From contig NC_092577.1 in assembly GCF_037975245.1 (NCBI RefSeq), forward strand, positions 6,417,001 through 6,481,000: a stretch of 64,000 nucleotides of DNA, given 5' to 3'. Positions 1 to 11,285 of this stretch are shown in pieces (the stretch's first letter is position 1; every line of letters starts with the position of its first letter). The stretch comes from Apostichopus japonicus (taxonomy: Eukaryota; Echinodermata; Holothuroidea; Aspidochirotida; Stichopodidae). The notes below the pieces were generated by a model that worked only from the letters and a program-made list of their open reading frames with translations, was not told the origin of the DNA and ran no database searches. Both the position numbers and the translations under genes were made by a program.

Positions 1-292
1 TGTGACATAAACTCTTGGTCACAGAGTCTTTAAATTATAATTACTAAGGCACATAGGAGAGGGCTATGACTAACCACATGTGTAATTTGTATACACATGA
101 GATGCAACAGGTTGTCATCTGTGGTTAACCATGAATATTTCATGGAATTAAGACAAAGGGGGCTTCTACGAATATGATGTGGGTGAGGGGTGAATAAACT
201 CGGGAAAAGGAAGTAAGTAGTTACTATTAAGACAAAGAGGCATGCAAGCACATGTTTAAAGTAATATGATATGGATATAAGTACATACTACA

Positions 293-2204
293 CAGGCGCG
301 TATCCAGGATTTTCTAACCCGGGGGGCGCGAATTACTATCTAAGCGGAGCGCCACCATCGGTTGGCGCGGAGCGTACAAGAAAATTTTTGGTTTTGATAC
401 CCCCCAGATCACCGGAAATGGCACTTCTCGGGCTTGAAAATGACCAACCAGATGTACACTTTTGCCTGAGAACCAAGTATTTCCCAAAAGTTTTTTTTCC
501 ATCCATAACTTTTTTGAAGATTGTCACCAGTCACACATCATGTTCGACCTCATTGCATGTCCTATGGATCATTGCTTTTGTAGGTGATTCTACGTCACGG
601 CCCACAATATCCGAAAGCCCCACTTTTCAAGGTTTTAAGCCCATTATTTGTTGAGAATTTGAAAATTCACATTTCTCGTGAATAAAATCACTTCAAAACA
701 CACCCATAATGTTGCACAAAATTCAATCTATGGATAACCAATATAGAGAAACCTCCTGCAACCTCTAACAGACTGGTAAAAATTGCACGAGTAGAGGAAA
801 GTATGATGAATAATGTTGGTAAGGAAATTTTCGAAAATTCAGACAGAGTTAATTTATTGGTGTAGAAATATTAAAACCTCTTATAATGGCTATTGTAAAA
901 CTTGGTTGAAGGAACAGAAAAATAGCAAATATTTCCGATATCAGGTATATCGAAACCGAACACTACACACATAGGCGTAGGTCCCGTAGGAGGCGGGGGC
1001 TGCAGCCCCCCCCCCCCCCCCGCAACCAAATTTTTTTCGGACACCTACTGAAAGAAAAATAAATAGCAATGAATAGCTTAAAAATTATCTCCGTGGTAAT
1101 TAAAATAAAGTTCTAAGCTTGGCCGACATTACTACTGTAAAAGAGAGTTTTGACATAAATGGATCTGTATGCTTTTTCTCCATCCACATAAGATATTTCG
1201 TTGTTTACATTAGCATTTGGCGGTATACTGTGCAACTTTCACGTACCGTGCGGTACACGATGCCATGCAATATAATGATCGATGTTTGCTTATATGATAT
1301 TGGCATCGATACGTTGAGCTTTGCGCGCGAAAAATGTTGGCTTTTTTTTTCGGGCAAGTCATTACAGCCCCCAAATCCAATTGGGCTCCTACGCCTTTGA
1401 CTCCACACATAGACAGTTTTTGAGGCTGTTCATCGTGGAAAATGCATTTCAATGCTCACTGATATGATGTTATATCTGCTCTTTGCTTTACAAATTCGAA
1501 CAGGCGTGTAGCGAGTAATTGCCTGTAGGCAAACTATCTAAGCGAAGCGCCACCATGAGTTGGCGCGAAGCGTGCAAGAAAAATTTTGGCCGAAAATGCC
1601 TCCCAGATCGCTGGAAATGACACTTCCCAGGCCTTGTAAGTTGCATCTAAGCATTGTCTATTTTGAAATTACTAGCGATGTCATAAAGAAAATTTGCTGG
1701 GGGGGGGGCGGTCGCCCCCTTCCCGAAATGTTCCCCGACGACTCGGTCGAGTTCAAGACCAGCCACAGTTGGTTCCATATAGCACAATTCTACAATTGTT
1801 TAAGGCGTCCATACACACACGCGTTATGATAGACCATATAAAGTATTTATATAGATACATTAGTGAGAGAGGAAAAATGGAAACGTCAAAAATGGAGTTG
1901 TCGATGTAAGGGGTAGGGTGAGGCGCACACCCCTTCCGTAATCCTTGATCTGTCACTGGCTACCTGTGTATATAATAGGGATCAGCGCTTTAACTATGAC
2001 TGTTCCTCTTTCTCTTCCCGAGGTCTTGGCTATCTTCTACTCCCTCCTTTCTCCTTTTTCCCTCTTTTTTTCTTTTCCCTTCCTTCCTCTCCTCCTTTTC
2101 TTTTTTCCCCCCTCCTTTCCCTTTTTTCTTCTCTTTTTTTCTCTCCTCTTTTCCTTACCCGGGGCGCGCGCGCCCCCAACGCCCCCCCCCTGGATACGCA
2201 CCTG
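293..2204 (+). mobile_element. TIR DNA transposon, hAT-like family 'R', copy A
   Basis: The left end reads CAGGCGCGTATCCAGG and the right end is its near inverted complement, CCTGGATACGCACCTG. The flanks carry the 5-bp direct repeat CTACA (288-292 and 2205-2209), which looks like a target-site duplication. Inside are two copies of a GC-rich hairpin core (about 334 and 1533), C-homopolymer tracts, and a long pyrimidine run near the right end (about 2035-2160). No transposase is visible, so the element is non-autonomous. The 5-bp TSD with a CAG start suggests a hAT5-type element, which is an inference. Relatives lie at 45701-51256 and, reversed, at 62849 to the window end. Confidence 0.72.
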
Positions 2205-3080
2205 CTACATTAAATCCCCTTTGGAATTTTGCTAAAGAATTGAACTGAAGTGAAATTGTTAAGCGAACGTATTCCATGCCTCTTTGTCTTAAGAGTAACT
2301 ACATACTACGTTACACTATATAACCTACGAACCTTCCTGCAGCGTCAATTACAACGTAGCCATACGAAAACTCGAATATATCGTGGAATCAATCTACACT
2401 GTGACTTTGTTCTTTGTGATTGAGTGTTGTATCATTTCAGTTTAAATCATTATTTTCACCGCTACTACAGGTTTCACATAACTACCGGTGAATGGTACGG
2501 TATTGAATCTTATGTTCCTTTCCTTTCCAAGTTTTGAAGAAGGTCATGTTGAGAAGTAATTAAAACAAATTGTTGTACGGGCTTGTGTAGATTCGATCAG
2601 TAATTTCTCAGTTGTAACGTTTATTGCACTAACTCTTTGACCCTTTGGAGTTCACAGTTTTTTTTTTTTTTACATATTTAAAGATCTGAATTGAGTATTT
2701 ACGAACGGATGGAACGCTGTCTGTCTAGATTATCTGAGACATGTATTTCAGTAGACTTAATTCTTGAACTATCTGTGCTTAAACTTCCAATAGGTTTTAA
2801 TGATATCTCATAACGAGACAGTCATCGATGAAACAAGATGTATTTGATATAAAACAATACATTTGATAATTTGTGACTTTCTCTTGGCGGGCTGTGTAGT
2901 TTAATGTAATAAATACATTTATTTAGATTTGTTTGTCGCTGACTTTAAATAATGAAGTGGATTTTTTTCTAATTATGTTTTTGATATTGATTTTTTCTAT
3001 ATTGATTTAATCAACATCATGTTCTTTTGGTATAGATGACAGAAACTTTCGTAACAAAACTGATTTCATATGATGAACAT
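2205..3080. other. No recognisable gene
   Basis: This is AT-rich sequence between element copy A and the NACHT exon. The LRR exons expected downstream of the minus-strand NACHT exon would lie here or further left, but no leucine-rich repeat coding sequence is visible. A T-homopolymer occurs near 2659-2671. Confidence 0.5.
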
Positions 3081-3086
3081 ACTTAC

Positions 3087-4606
3087 ATCAAATCTAGATG
3101 CAATCTCCAAGAGCTGGATGGTGGATCTCTGAAGAAGCTTGCTGTCTTCGTACCTGATCTCAACTTTCTTTGAACACAGATCCCTGACGGTGTCCTTGAT
3201 TCCATCTACCTCACCAGTTTGTTCCAGGATGCAGAGGATGGCAAACTTATCACCGTCTTCCCTGCTCTTCAAGTATTCTATTATTCTCTTCCCAACTGCT
3301 GGACTAATCCCACAGGTGAATCTATAGAGGTACTGAAGATTAAATGGATCCACTTTATCAAGAACATTCTTCAGCTCAGATGCATTTCTTGTAGCAGCTA
3401 CAATTTCTACCAGTCTGAAACACGCAAACCATTCACAGAATAGTTGATGGTAGAACCTTAAGTCAGTCTTTGTCTGTATGTCTGTAGCAGAAGTCTGTTC
3501 GTTTTTCTCAGCAGACACTTCTTCCTCTATCAAGATACCAACTGCAATATAATGTTGACAAAACCCTTGACCTAGTCGTGTACAGAGTCCATCCTTACGC
3601 CATGATAACTGTTTGTTTTCACCACAGAGACCTTCAAATGCTACTTTACTCAGTTCGTCGTGTTCACTTTCATGTTCGCTCATGTGTTCCTTTGCGTGTT
3701 GGTCCAGTGATTTGTTTCTCATGTGACTATGGAAACATTTAATCATGTAGCGAAAGAAACCGGTAACTGATTTAAATTTCTGAAAATGTGTCTTTTCGTG
3801 GGTCATGTGAGAAAACATTACAAATAAAAGAGGCACTTGACAAAGGTCATCCAAAATCGGGTGTGCTTTCAAATCGCGCTTAATTTTAGCAACGCTTTCT
3901 TCGTCTTCCCCAGTAACAGCCTTGCGAATGTACTGGTCACGTGCTTTTTCGTCAAAGCCAACTAACCTAACTTTTTTTGTGTTTGATTTGTCATAGTCCT
4001 TCGGAAGATATCTGGTGGTCAGCGTGACGTCAATATTCCCAAACAGATTTCTCGTAATGATACGTTCTACGTCACTCCCGGTAGCTCCGTCCCTATCAGG
4101 AAACTCGTCATACCCGTCCAGGAGTACCTTAACAGAAGAACAGCTTTCAATGATATTTTTAATATCAGAAGATTTGATTCGAGGATCGTTCGGTGCTAAG
4201 AACAGCTTAATTGCTTGATATATAGATATCCTGCTGTTCAGCTGCCTCAACCGGAGAAGAATTAGAATCTCTACGTCTTTAAAAGGTGAATCCTTGACAC
4301 CATTGCACCAATCATAGGCGAGCTGTAGGGTCAATGTTGACTTACCATACCCGGGTTCTGCTTCTATAATGCGCCGTTTGGCTTTCATTCGAGGGTCTGT
4401 GAAGATATCTTTGTACGAGTCCACACGTACCCATGGTCCTTCTATCTCGTTCGTCGCTCCTTTAACTATGCAGATCTCTGTACCGCCCTCAACAAATACC
4501 TTGTCAACACAATATAGTCTGTCCTTGATGTACGGTATGGGCTGGATTGCGTCATATTGTAGTTTATACCTGCTCTTCAGAGAACTGATGAGTATGGCCT
4601 TTTTGT
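3087..4606 (-). CDS. NACHT-domain exon of an NLR-like protein (partial gene)
   Basis: This is one long open exon encoding a STAND-class NTPase, the switch module of NLR-type innate immune sensors. Numbering from the open frame's upper limit (4655), a P-loop EPGYGKST lies at about residues 100-107, a Walker B VKVLLDGYDEF at about 175-185, and a sensor-like TTR at about 213-215. They are followed by the helical stretch typical of NACHT proteins. The frame could open at an ATG at 4640. However, a pyrimidine-rich tract ending in TTTCAG (acceptor, exon from 4606) and a perfect donor GTAAGT at 3086-3081, directly after codons for R-F-D, indicate an internal exon of about 1520 bp. N-terminal effector exons (Death, CARD or DED) and C-terminal LRR exons are not seen in the window. 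The gene is therefore partial, a fragment, or has long introns. No stop interrupts the exon. NACHT identity is firm; NLR membership is inferred from the family. Confidence 0.88.
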
Positions 4607-4655
4607 CTGAAACAAATGGCAAAATTTGGTTTGTAAACATTACTTTTTTGGTCAA

Positions 4656-5212
4656 TAAAATTGGGGCGTGTCAGTGCTTATATACAAACTCGAAACCATT
4701 ATGGCGGGCAATATGTTTGAATTCGCTGTGAACGACAAAATTATACCAGTAAAATCGGAGTAATATGCAATTTTATATCGCCTTATATATGCTTTCATAT
4801 CTACATATAACAATTCAAATCGGTTAGGTCAAATGAATAAGGTAGAAACAAAACAATGAAAACAATAAAAAATAATCACGTTGAACTCTCGATCATACAC
4901 TGTAAGAGTAATTACAATACTGAGGCTTAAATCCTTATTAATGTTAATTTTGAACATCAGCTTTCCTATGCTTAAGTTACTAATACAAAACTATGTAATT
5001 ACAACAAACCTTGAACTGTAAGGCGCTCCATCGATTATGACGTCACAACAACTTTCGTGACTGGTTGGCTGCATAAACTTGGGTCTTCACTTTTCTTTTC
5101 CTTTGAGTGGTATTTTCCATAATTATCTTTCAAATCGATGATCTGTTGAATATATATTGATACCGTATGCATGGTTAAAACTAAATGAACAAAATTATCA
5201 TAAATCAATGTA
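4656..5212. other. No recognisable gene; upstream flank of the NACHT exon
   Basis: AT-rich spacer. It would hold the upstream intron, or the promoter if translation starts at the ATG at 4640. No effector-domain exon is recognised on the minus strand. Confidence 0.4.
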
Positions 5213-5579
5213 TAATTCAGGGGCGGATCCAGGATTTTGAGAAAGGGGGGGGGCCGACATCCCGATGGTAGCACTTTAGTGATCTGCGTCCTGGGGAGGG
5301 GTCTAGGGGGAGGGGTTGTCCCCCTCCCCCTTGGTTAATTGTGAGTGCTTAGATGCAAAATGGTGAAACATTTCACCAAAAACTAGAAAAACCAGAAACG
5401 TTGCAGACACGCTTTTTTGTGCACATATTTTTTCTCGATAGACACATATTTAACAACGCTCAACAGTGCATGTACAATGGATACACTATTATTGCGTCGA
5501 TTCGTTTTTTCTTCTGCGAGAAAATTATGACACCAGATTCACCACAAGAAAAAACATAAAACAAGATATATTCAATGAG

Positions 5580-5658
5580 AGGGGGGTGTAGGCGGTTTTA
5601 CACTATCCCACGCAACGTAGTCGCCAAGAACCTGAAGTATTTTGAAGGGAGGGCCCGA
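5580..5658 (+). repeat. Left arm of ~76-bp inverted repeat flanking the Penelope-like copy
   Basis: The sequence starting GGGTGTAGGCGGTTTTACAC is repeated in reverse complement at about 7988-8065 with few mismatches. Penelope elements are known to carry terminal repeats in direct or inverted arrangement, so this fits a rearranged terminal repeat. Confidence 0.75.
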
Positions 5659-7760
5659 TAATAAGCGTAAACGGATCACCGACCGAAAAAATATCGGAAT
5701 TTGTTGACTATTTCTTGCTTCCTATTGTATTAAAACAAAGCACCTATGTGAAAGACACAAATCACATTCTGAAAATTGTGGAAGCCACCCCGTTACCAAA
5801 TGCAGTAGTACTTGCTACACTCGATGTCGTCGCCATGTATACCAATACTCCCCAAGAGGAGGCATTAGATATATGTCAAGAAGTCTATGAAAAGGCGGAA
5901 AAAAGCGAATATGGAATAAATAAAATATCTTCCATATCCATGCGCAAACTAATTGAATTTATTTTTAACAAGAAACTGTTTCGAGTTCAATAACCAATTC
6001 TATCTACAAAAGATCGGTTGCGCCATGGGTAGCCAAGTCTCTCCGGAAATCTATGATATCGTCATGCATAGACTGGACAACCAGATTTTACCGACAGATA
6101 ATAAAATCTTAAAATGGCTCCGCTATAGAGATGAAATTCTATTGCTTTACGACGGTTCACCTCAGGAACTTGAACAACTAGTAAACAGGTTGAATGAAAT
6201 TCACCGCTTCTTAAAGTTTACGGTAGAAATATTACACACCGAGGTAACATACCTAGATTTGAAAATCTTCAAAGGTCCAAGGTTTGAAACCAATGGGTTA
6301 TTAGACACTAAAGTCCACACCAAACCCACGGAAACCTTCCAATACCTCCACAGAAACTCTGCACACCCACTTGCCACTTTTAAAGGCTTCATTAAAGGTT
6401 AAGTCTTACGATACGCACGTCTCTGTAACAATGAGACTGATTTCTTACAGAAAAAGAATGCGTTCACAGAGAAACTGTTACTCCATAACTATAAGAAAGA
6501 GGAAATTGCCTCAGCCACGAAAGGCATAAAATTTGAAAACCGTGGGCAATACCTCACTACCAAACCTAAACAAAAGGAACCACAATGGTGCTCAAGCTTA
6601 CCTATACACCCCATATCAAAACCACGCATTTGAGAAATGTACTTTTGAAACATTGGCACTTAATCTCGCAACACGCGGACAGGGGCGTAGCGAAGTTTTT
6701 TGTTGTTGGGGGGGGGGGGTGGAGGATTTGATTTGCCGACGGATCTGGAAGTGGTGACTGAAATGGGGGAGGGGTCTAAGGGGAGGGGGTGTCCCCCTCC
6801 CTTTGGAAAATTTTTAGTTTTGAAACGTCCTTAGGTGCTAGATGCAATCTGTCGCATATTTTAAGTCAAATTTGGCACCGTAGAATTTACATTTCAATAT
6901 TATTTTTATGGCAGTCGGCAGAAGAAGAATTAATTGGGACCAATTATCGAACTGTGTTTTCTCTTTCACCGATCGTTGAAATAGTGAAACTTCGTGATGA
7001 AAATGTTCAGAAAACTTTCCGGTAATGAGAAATAACAACATTCATTGATATACAAGCGAGAAACGTTAACAATTGTGTACAATTCGTGAGCCGTGTCCTT
7101 AAGTTTTCCACGGAGAACGAATGACATCTGCGATGAAGTCATTCTGAACAGAGGATAATAACAAAACGTTGTCACACGATAGCACGACTCATGGGCTGCG
7201 GCCTATACGGAAGCCTTTAATTCCATTTTTTTCACTGAGTTGCCGGCGATTCTGGCACTCGTCTAGCTGAGCCTGGGCTACAGTAGCTATACTGACGGCC
7301 GTGACATTATCAGTTATTTGCCGAGAGGTTTTTAACTTGCAGGCGTCGGGTGATTGGATTGGTGAATGAGTTTATCAGATGAAGAACTGGAAAATCGAAA
7401 TAACCGATAAAGAAGCTCCCGTTCTCCTTTTCTCTATTCAGCTTTCCTTCTTTCTTCCCCTTCCGCTCTCTTCACCTTTTCTCCTTTTGCCGACAGACCC
7501 AAAATTTGCCGACAGCGACCAAATTATTGGGGGTGTGACACCCCCATCCCCCCCCCCCCCCGCTCGCTACGCCCCTGCACGCGGAATTATCCAAACTGTT
7601 TCCAAAAGAACCGATTCTAGCCTACAAAAGGGCCCAAAATCTCAAAGATTTACTTGTTAACTCAAGGTTTCATACTAACGAAGAATCAGCTGACTCTCAA
7701 GGTTCACACGAAGCCCTTTTAGATGCTCTTATAGCTGCACTAAGAGTCTATAAAAACTCG
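5640..7760 (+). pseudogene. Penelope-like element reverse transcriptase, degenerate and interrupted
   Basis: The translated pieces match Penelope-like element RT. Seen in order are LATLDVVAMYTNTP (RT motif A region, about 5808-5850), GCAMGSQVSPEIYD (about 6018-6060), a YRDE box (about 6124-6135) where the active site is normally Y-x-D-D, and TYLDLKIFKG (about 6249-6278). The FQYLHRNSAHP stretch (about 6333-6365) precedes the C-terminal region. The reading frame shifts near 5950-5990, has a stop at 6400-6402, and shifts again near 6590. A 0.9 kb MITE at 6680-7577 then splits the frame. After it the C-terminal coding resumes with LFPKEPILAYKRAQNLKDLL (about 7598-7657). The changed catalytic box, stops, frameshifts and insertion show that it is dead. 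No GIY-YIG endonuclease was identified. The family assignment is from motif recognition. Confidence 0.82.
6680..7577 (+). mobile_element. hAT-like MITE inserted in the Penelope-like element
   Basis: The ends are CAGGGGCGTAGCG and CGCTACGCCCCTG, perfect inverted repeats of 13 bp. The flanks carry a perfect 8-bp TSD CACGCGGA (6672-6679 and 7578-7585). An 8-bp TSD with a CAG start is characteristic of hAT transposons. It carries one copy of a 138-bp-type unit containing a G-rich/C-rich hairpin, plus about 500 bp of extra interior compared with the sister copy at 40341-41111. No transposase is present. Confidence 0.87.
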
Positions 7761-7987
7761 TGCACAGAAAATAGATGCATTTTGAGAACGAGACGCCCAG
7801 GCCGAATATAAAATATTCAAAGGCTACTACTGATGAAGCTCCTCCTGTAAAGTTTGAGAGCAGAAACCGGTCTAAGTGGTCATAAGAACCTACACTAGTC
7901 TCTCCTACTATTAACAGTACACTCAATTCACCTAATAGGTGCAATTATGTTTCACCACGAGGAGTATGCTATAAGTTCATGTTCCTC

Positions 7988-8065
7988 GGGCCCTCCCTTA
8001 AAAATACTTCAGGTTCTTGGCGACTACGTTGCGTTAGATAGTGTAAAACCGCCTACACCCCCTTT
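7988..8065 (-). repeat. Right arm of ~76-bp inverted repeat flanking the Penelope-like copy
   Basis: Reverse complement of 5580-5658 with a few substitutions. It closes the Penelope-derived insert inside the outer TIR element. Confidence 0.75.
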
Positions 8066-8374
8066 CATTCAGATAATTATGATATACTTGCTAACTGTGC
8101 ATTGATTTTCCCTGACGGTAATAGTCAGCACTATAGTACTGAGCCGTATCTAATTAATACGTGATGTCGCGTACGCATGATAATTGCCTTAGTTTCAAAT
8201 TTGGAATAAAAACGATCGCGTTTCAGGGAAGAGCAGCTGGATATATATTAGGCTTTTCTTTCACCAAGGTATGCCTATTAGGAATTTGAAGTACTCCCAC
8301 ATAAAAAAACGCAACTGATTTCCAAAAAGGGGGGGCCAGGGCCGGGTCGCCCCCCTGGATCCGCCCCTGTAATT

Positions 8375-9500
8375 CTATAAGTCAACAGAACCAGTCACTT
8401 TACCAACAGGTCTCTGGCTCGACAAAGATTACTTAAAGGTGAATCTCTCTTTATCTCTTATTTACTGTTTATTGTTTACACAAAACATCGACCTTTGAAG
8501 TAATCTAATATTAACCCGCCCTGATAACACTTCAACTTTCTGTTTTGTTATCAATATTCGTGATATGCTTTAAGAATGTCACCTACAGGTCGTCAGTTAG
8601 ATGGCGGGCTTCACAATTATTGCGAGGCTCTCTCTTCATCGTAGATAAAACGGCATTTGCATGTTAAAGAATCTGTTTGGGTTAATTTTTATTATTTTAT
8701 CGATGCTAATAGATAGTGACATCAGAAAAAAATGTACGTCATACGTTTGACTATAGTCAAGGTTCATTGCAAAAAGTGAGGTTAAAAACTGTTTTCTTTT
8801 TTAAACATTTTCAAATTTGGTCTGTAATGTGTATAATGCAGCATAAAGAAGCGCGCACGTGACGAAATATTAACGTTGAGGAACAAATCAAATTGAGTAA
8901 TTATTCCCTCAGTGACCTTTATTTGATGAAATTAGAGAGAAAGATGACACAATGTTATCAATACACATTTTTGTGTATAGTGTTAGCCTACCAGGTTAAA
9001 ATGGTTAGCCTAAGTACAACTGCTGCTTTAAGGGGCACGACTGAGACTCGGGCAGAGGAAAATAATTGTAAAGGTTCCTTTATAAGCTATATTTAGTTTG
9101 AATCTCACATAATTTATATTTTTCTAATAATTTTAGTAAAATTGCCTTTACCATGCATCGTCCTGGTCACCCTGATAAAGCAAAATTTTCAGTATACGTA
9201 ATTGCTATCATATAAAGCAAACAATCTAAAAAATCAGTTAAATTCTTAAACTTAATCTGCTTATTCTTTTGTTTTAATATTCTTCCTAATTATCAGGAAG
9301 TTTTGTAGGGTTTAAGAATACTGTGATGTTTCACCGTAGTTTTACTGACAAGAACCACATTCCCACCGGATAAGCCTATTTTAACTTATTTCATGTTCTC
9401 TTTATTTCCCACATGGCCTAACATACCATGTTCCATAAACTTCACACTAGATTTATCTGAGTAAAACTGATCCAATGGTCCATATTCTTCCCACATGGTT
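8375..9500. other. No convincing gene
   Basis: AT-rich sequence. A short open frame (8893-9096) contains a hydrophobic stretch after an internal Met that could resemble a signal peptide exon. It lacks a good donor and any recognisable domain, so it is not annotated as a gene. Confidence 0.4.
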
Positions 9501-9519
9501 TACTACTTGTTCAGTAGGG

Positions 9520-11030
9520 ATAGAAAGCTTGGATCCTATACCTACCTGGCTATTGAAGCAATGTGTCGATGCACTCCTGCCATATAACCGCCATCATAAA
9601 CCAATCACTCATTGAATCAAAGGTGCCGTCTTGTTTTAAGCGTTCTATTGTTAAACCACTGCTCAAAAAGCCTGGTATGAATAAAGAAGTTTTTAAAAAC
9701 TACCGATCTGTATCAAATTTACCTTTTACATTCAAACTTTTAGAAAAAGTTGTTGGAATACGCCTTCAACATCATTTAAATGACAATGCTTTGCTTGATA
9801 TTCTCCAATCTGCATATCGCCAGTACCATTCAACTGAGTCAGCTTTACTAAGAGTACATAACGATATTGCCGCAGCTCTTGACAAGAGGTCCCAAGCAAT
9901 GATGGTCATGTTGGACCTATCGGCAGCCTTCGATCTTATTGATCATGAGATCTTATTTAATCGTCTCCAACATACTTTTGGAATTGCGTCAAACTCATTA
10001 AAATGGTTTAAGTCCTATTTTAGGGACAGAATGCAATGCATACAAATTGATAATGTTATATCTGATGAGAAACAGCTAAGGTTTGGGGTGCCACATGGAT
10101 CTGTACTTGGTCCTTTGATATATTGTATGTTTACCCGTCCAGTTGGAGAAATAGTTCAGCGCCATAACATCAACCATCACTGTTATGCTGATGATACGCA
10201 ATTGTATTTGTATTTTGGTGCCCTTGAGTCCTGGACCGATGTATCTTTAATTAAAGCTCCAAGCATGCTTTTCAGATATAGTCAGGTGGATGCGGGTTAA
10301 TTGTTTGAAACTTAATCAGGACAAAACTGAGTTCATTGTATTTTCACCAAAATTTCAGGGTAATGCTATTCAAGACTTGTATATAAATATGGGATCTAAC
10401 ACCATATGTTCAGTTCCTAAAGTAAAGAATTTAGGTGTACATCTTGATCACAATCTTACCATGGGTAATCAAGTTGACTCTATCTGTAAGTCCTGTTATT
10501 GGCAGATCCGAAATATTGTGCAAAATTAGAAGGTATATTTAGAAGATGCGTGTAAGACTTTAATCCATGCCCTTGTGACATCAAAACTGGATTACTGCAA
10601 TGCCCTGCTATATTGCCTGCCTCACAAGCTGACCGATCGCCTTCAGCGAGTTCAGAATCGCGCTGCACGGCTTGTAAGTCGCACTCGTAGACATGAGCAT
10701 ATTACACCCGTATTACGTGACTTACATTGGTTGCCGATTCATTGCAGGTTCAATTATAAGATTCTGTTATATACATATAAGTCACTTAATGGTTTAGCCC
10801 CTATCTACCTCTCTGAATTAATACATAAATACAAGCCTACTGGATCTCTACGCTCAGAATCCAAGTCCTTACTTACCAAACCTGTCATTAAAACTTCTAC
10901 TTACGGAAACAGGCGTTTCGATTACTCATCTGCGACATTATGGAACAGTTTATCGGAGGAAGCTAAGTGTGCCAAAATATAGATGAATTCAAAAAACTAG
11001 TCAAAACCTTTCTACTTAGATCTGCATTCC
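9520..11030 (+). pseudogene. CR1/L2-like non-LTR retrotransposon RT, 5'-truncated and broken
   Basis: The coding remnants read DPIPTWLLKQC (about 9532-9564), then after a frameshift near 9580 IVKPLLKKPG (about 9647-9677) and KNYRSVSNLPF. These are followed by MLDLSAAFDLIDH (about 9908-9946), GVPHGSVLGPL (about 10085-10117; the usual Q of the GVPQGS motif is H here) and CYADDTQLYLY (about 10181-10212). The active-site YADD is intact. A further frameshift lies near 10285, a stop is at 10527-10529, and the C-terminal domain follows with SKLDYCNALL, RVQNRAARLV and TPVLRDLHWLP. Upstream ORF1 and the endonuclease are absent, as expected from 5' truncation. The element is inactive and its clade is assigned by motif recognition. 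Confidence 0.87.
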
Positions 11031-11285
11031 ACTAACCGTGCTTTCTTTACTATTTAAATTGTCACATTATTACAACGCATTTTCCATTTATAGCGCTTTT
11101 AAAATTTAAAATTTTTCACATACTATATATATATTTTAAATCGACATTGAAATATGATCATACAGACAAGGATCATAGTTCTTATACATTCACATTGCCT
11201 TGAATACGCAATGTATATATAAAATATGTTGTCATAAATTTAACATAGCCTGTGTTATTTATTACGTGTTTAGTATATCAGTACA

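Larger units (their letters stand above)
5218..8369 (+). mobile_element. TIR element (CAGGGGCGGATCCAGG ends) hosting a Penelope-like insertion
   Basis: The left end CAGGGGCGGATCCAGG and right end CCTGGATCCGCCCCTG are inverted repeats. The 5-bp flank TAATT is repeated at 5213-5217 and 8370-8374. A G-rich/C-rich hairpin (about 5296-5333) sits near the left end, as in related elements. The interior holds a broken Penelope-like retroelement bounded by inverted ~76-bp repeats, itself interrupted by a MITE. No transposase is visible. The outer unit is read as a non-autonomous hAT5-like element. Confidence 0.68.

Noticed and set aside
1945-2235. Phenylalanine/leucine/serine-rich frame resembling membrane segments
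   Set aside because: It is the translation of the pyrimidine run inside transposon copy A; the same run occurs at 46870-47030 and reversed at 62895-63060.
6693-6790. Possible CRISPR-like or regulatory array from repeated G/C hairpins
   Set aside because: Eukaryotic MITE sequence; the sister copy at 40387 shows it is a transposon-internal tandem unit.
8893-9096. Short frame with possible signal peptide
   Set aside because: No convincing splice donor, no downstream domain, and hydrophobicity alone is weak evidence.
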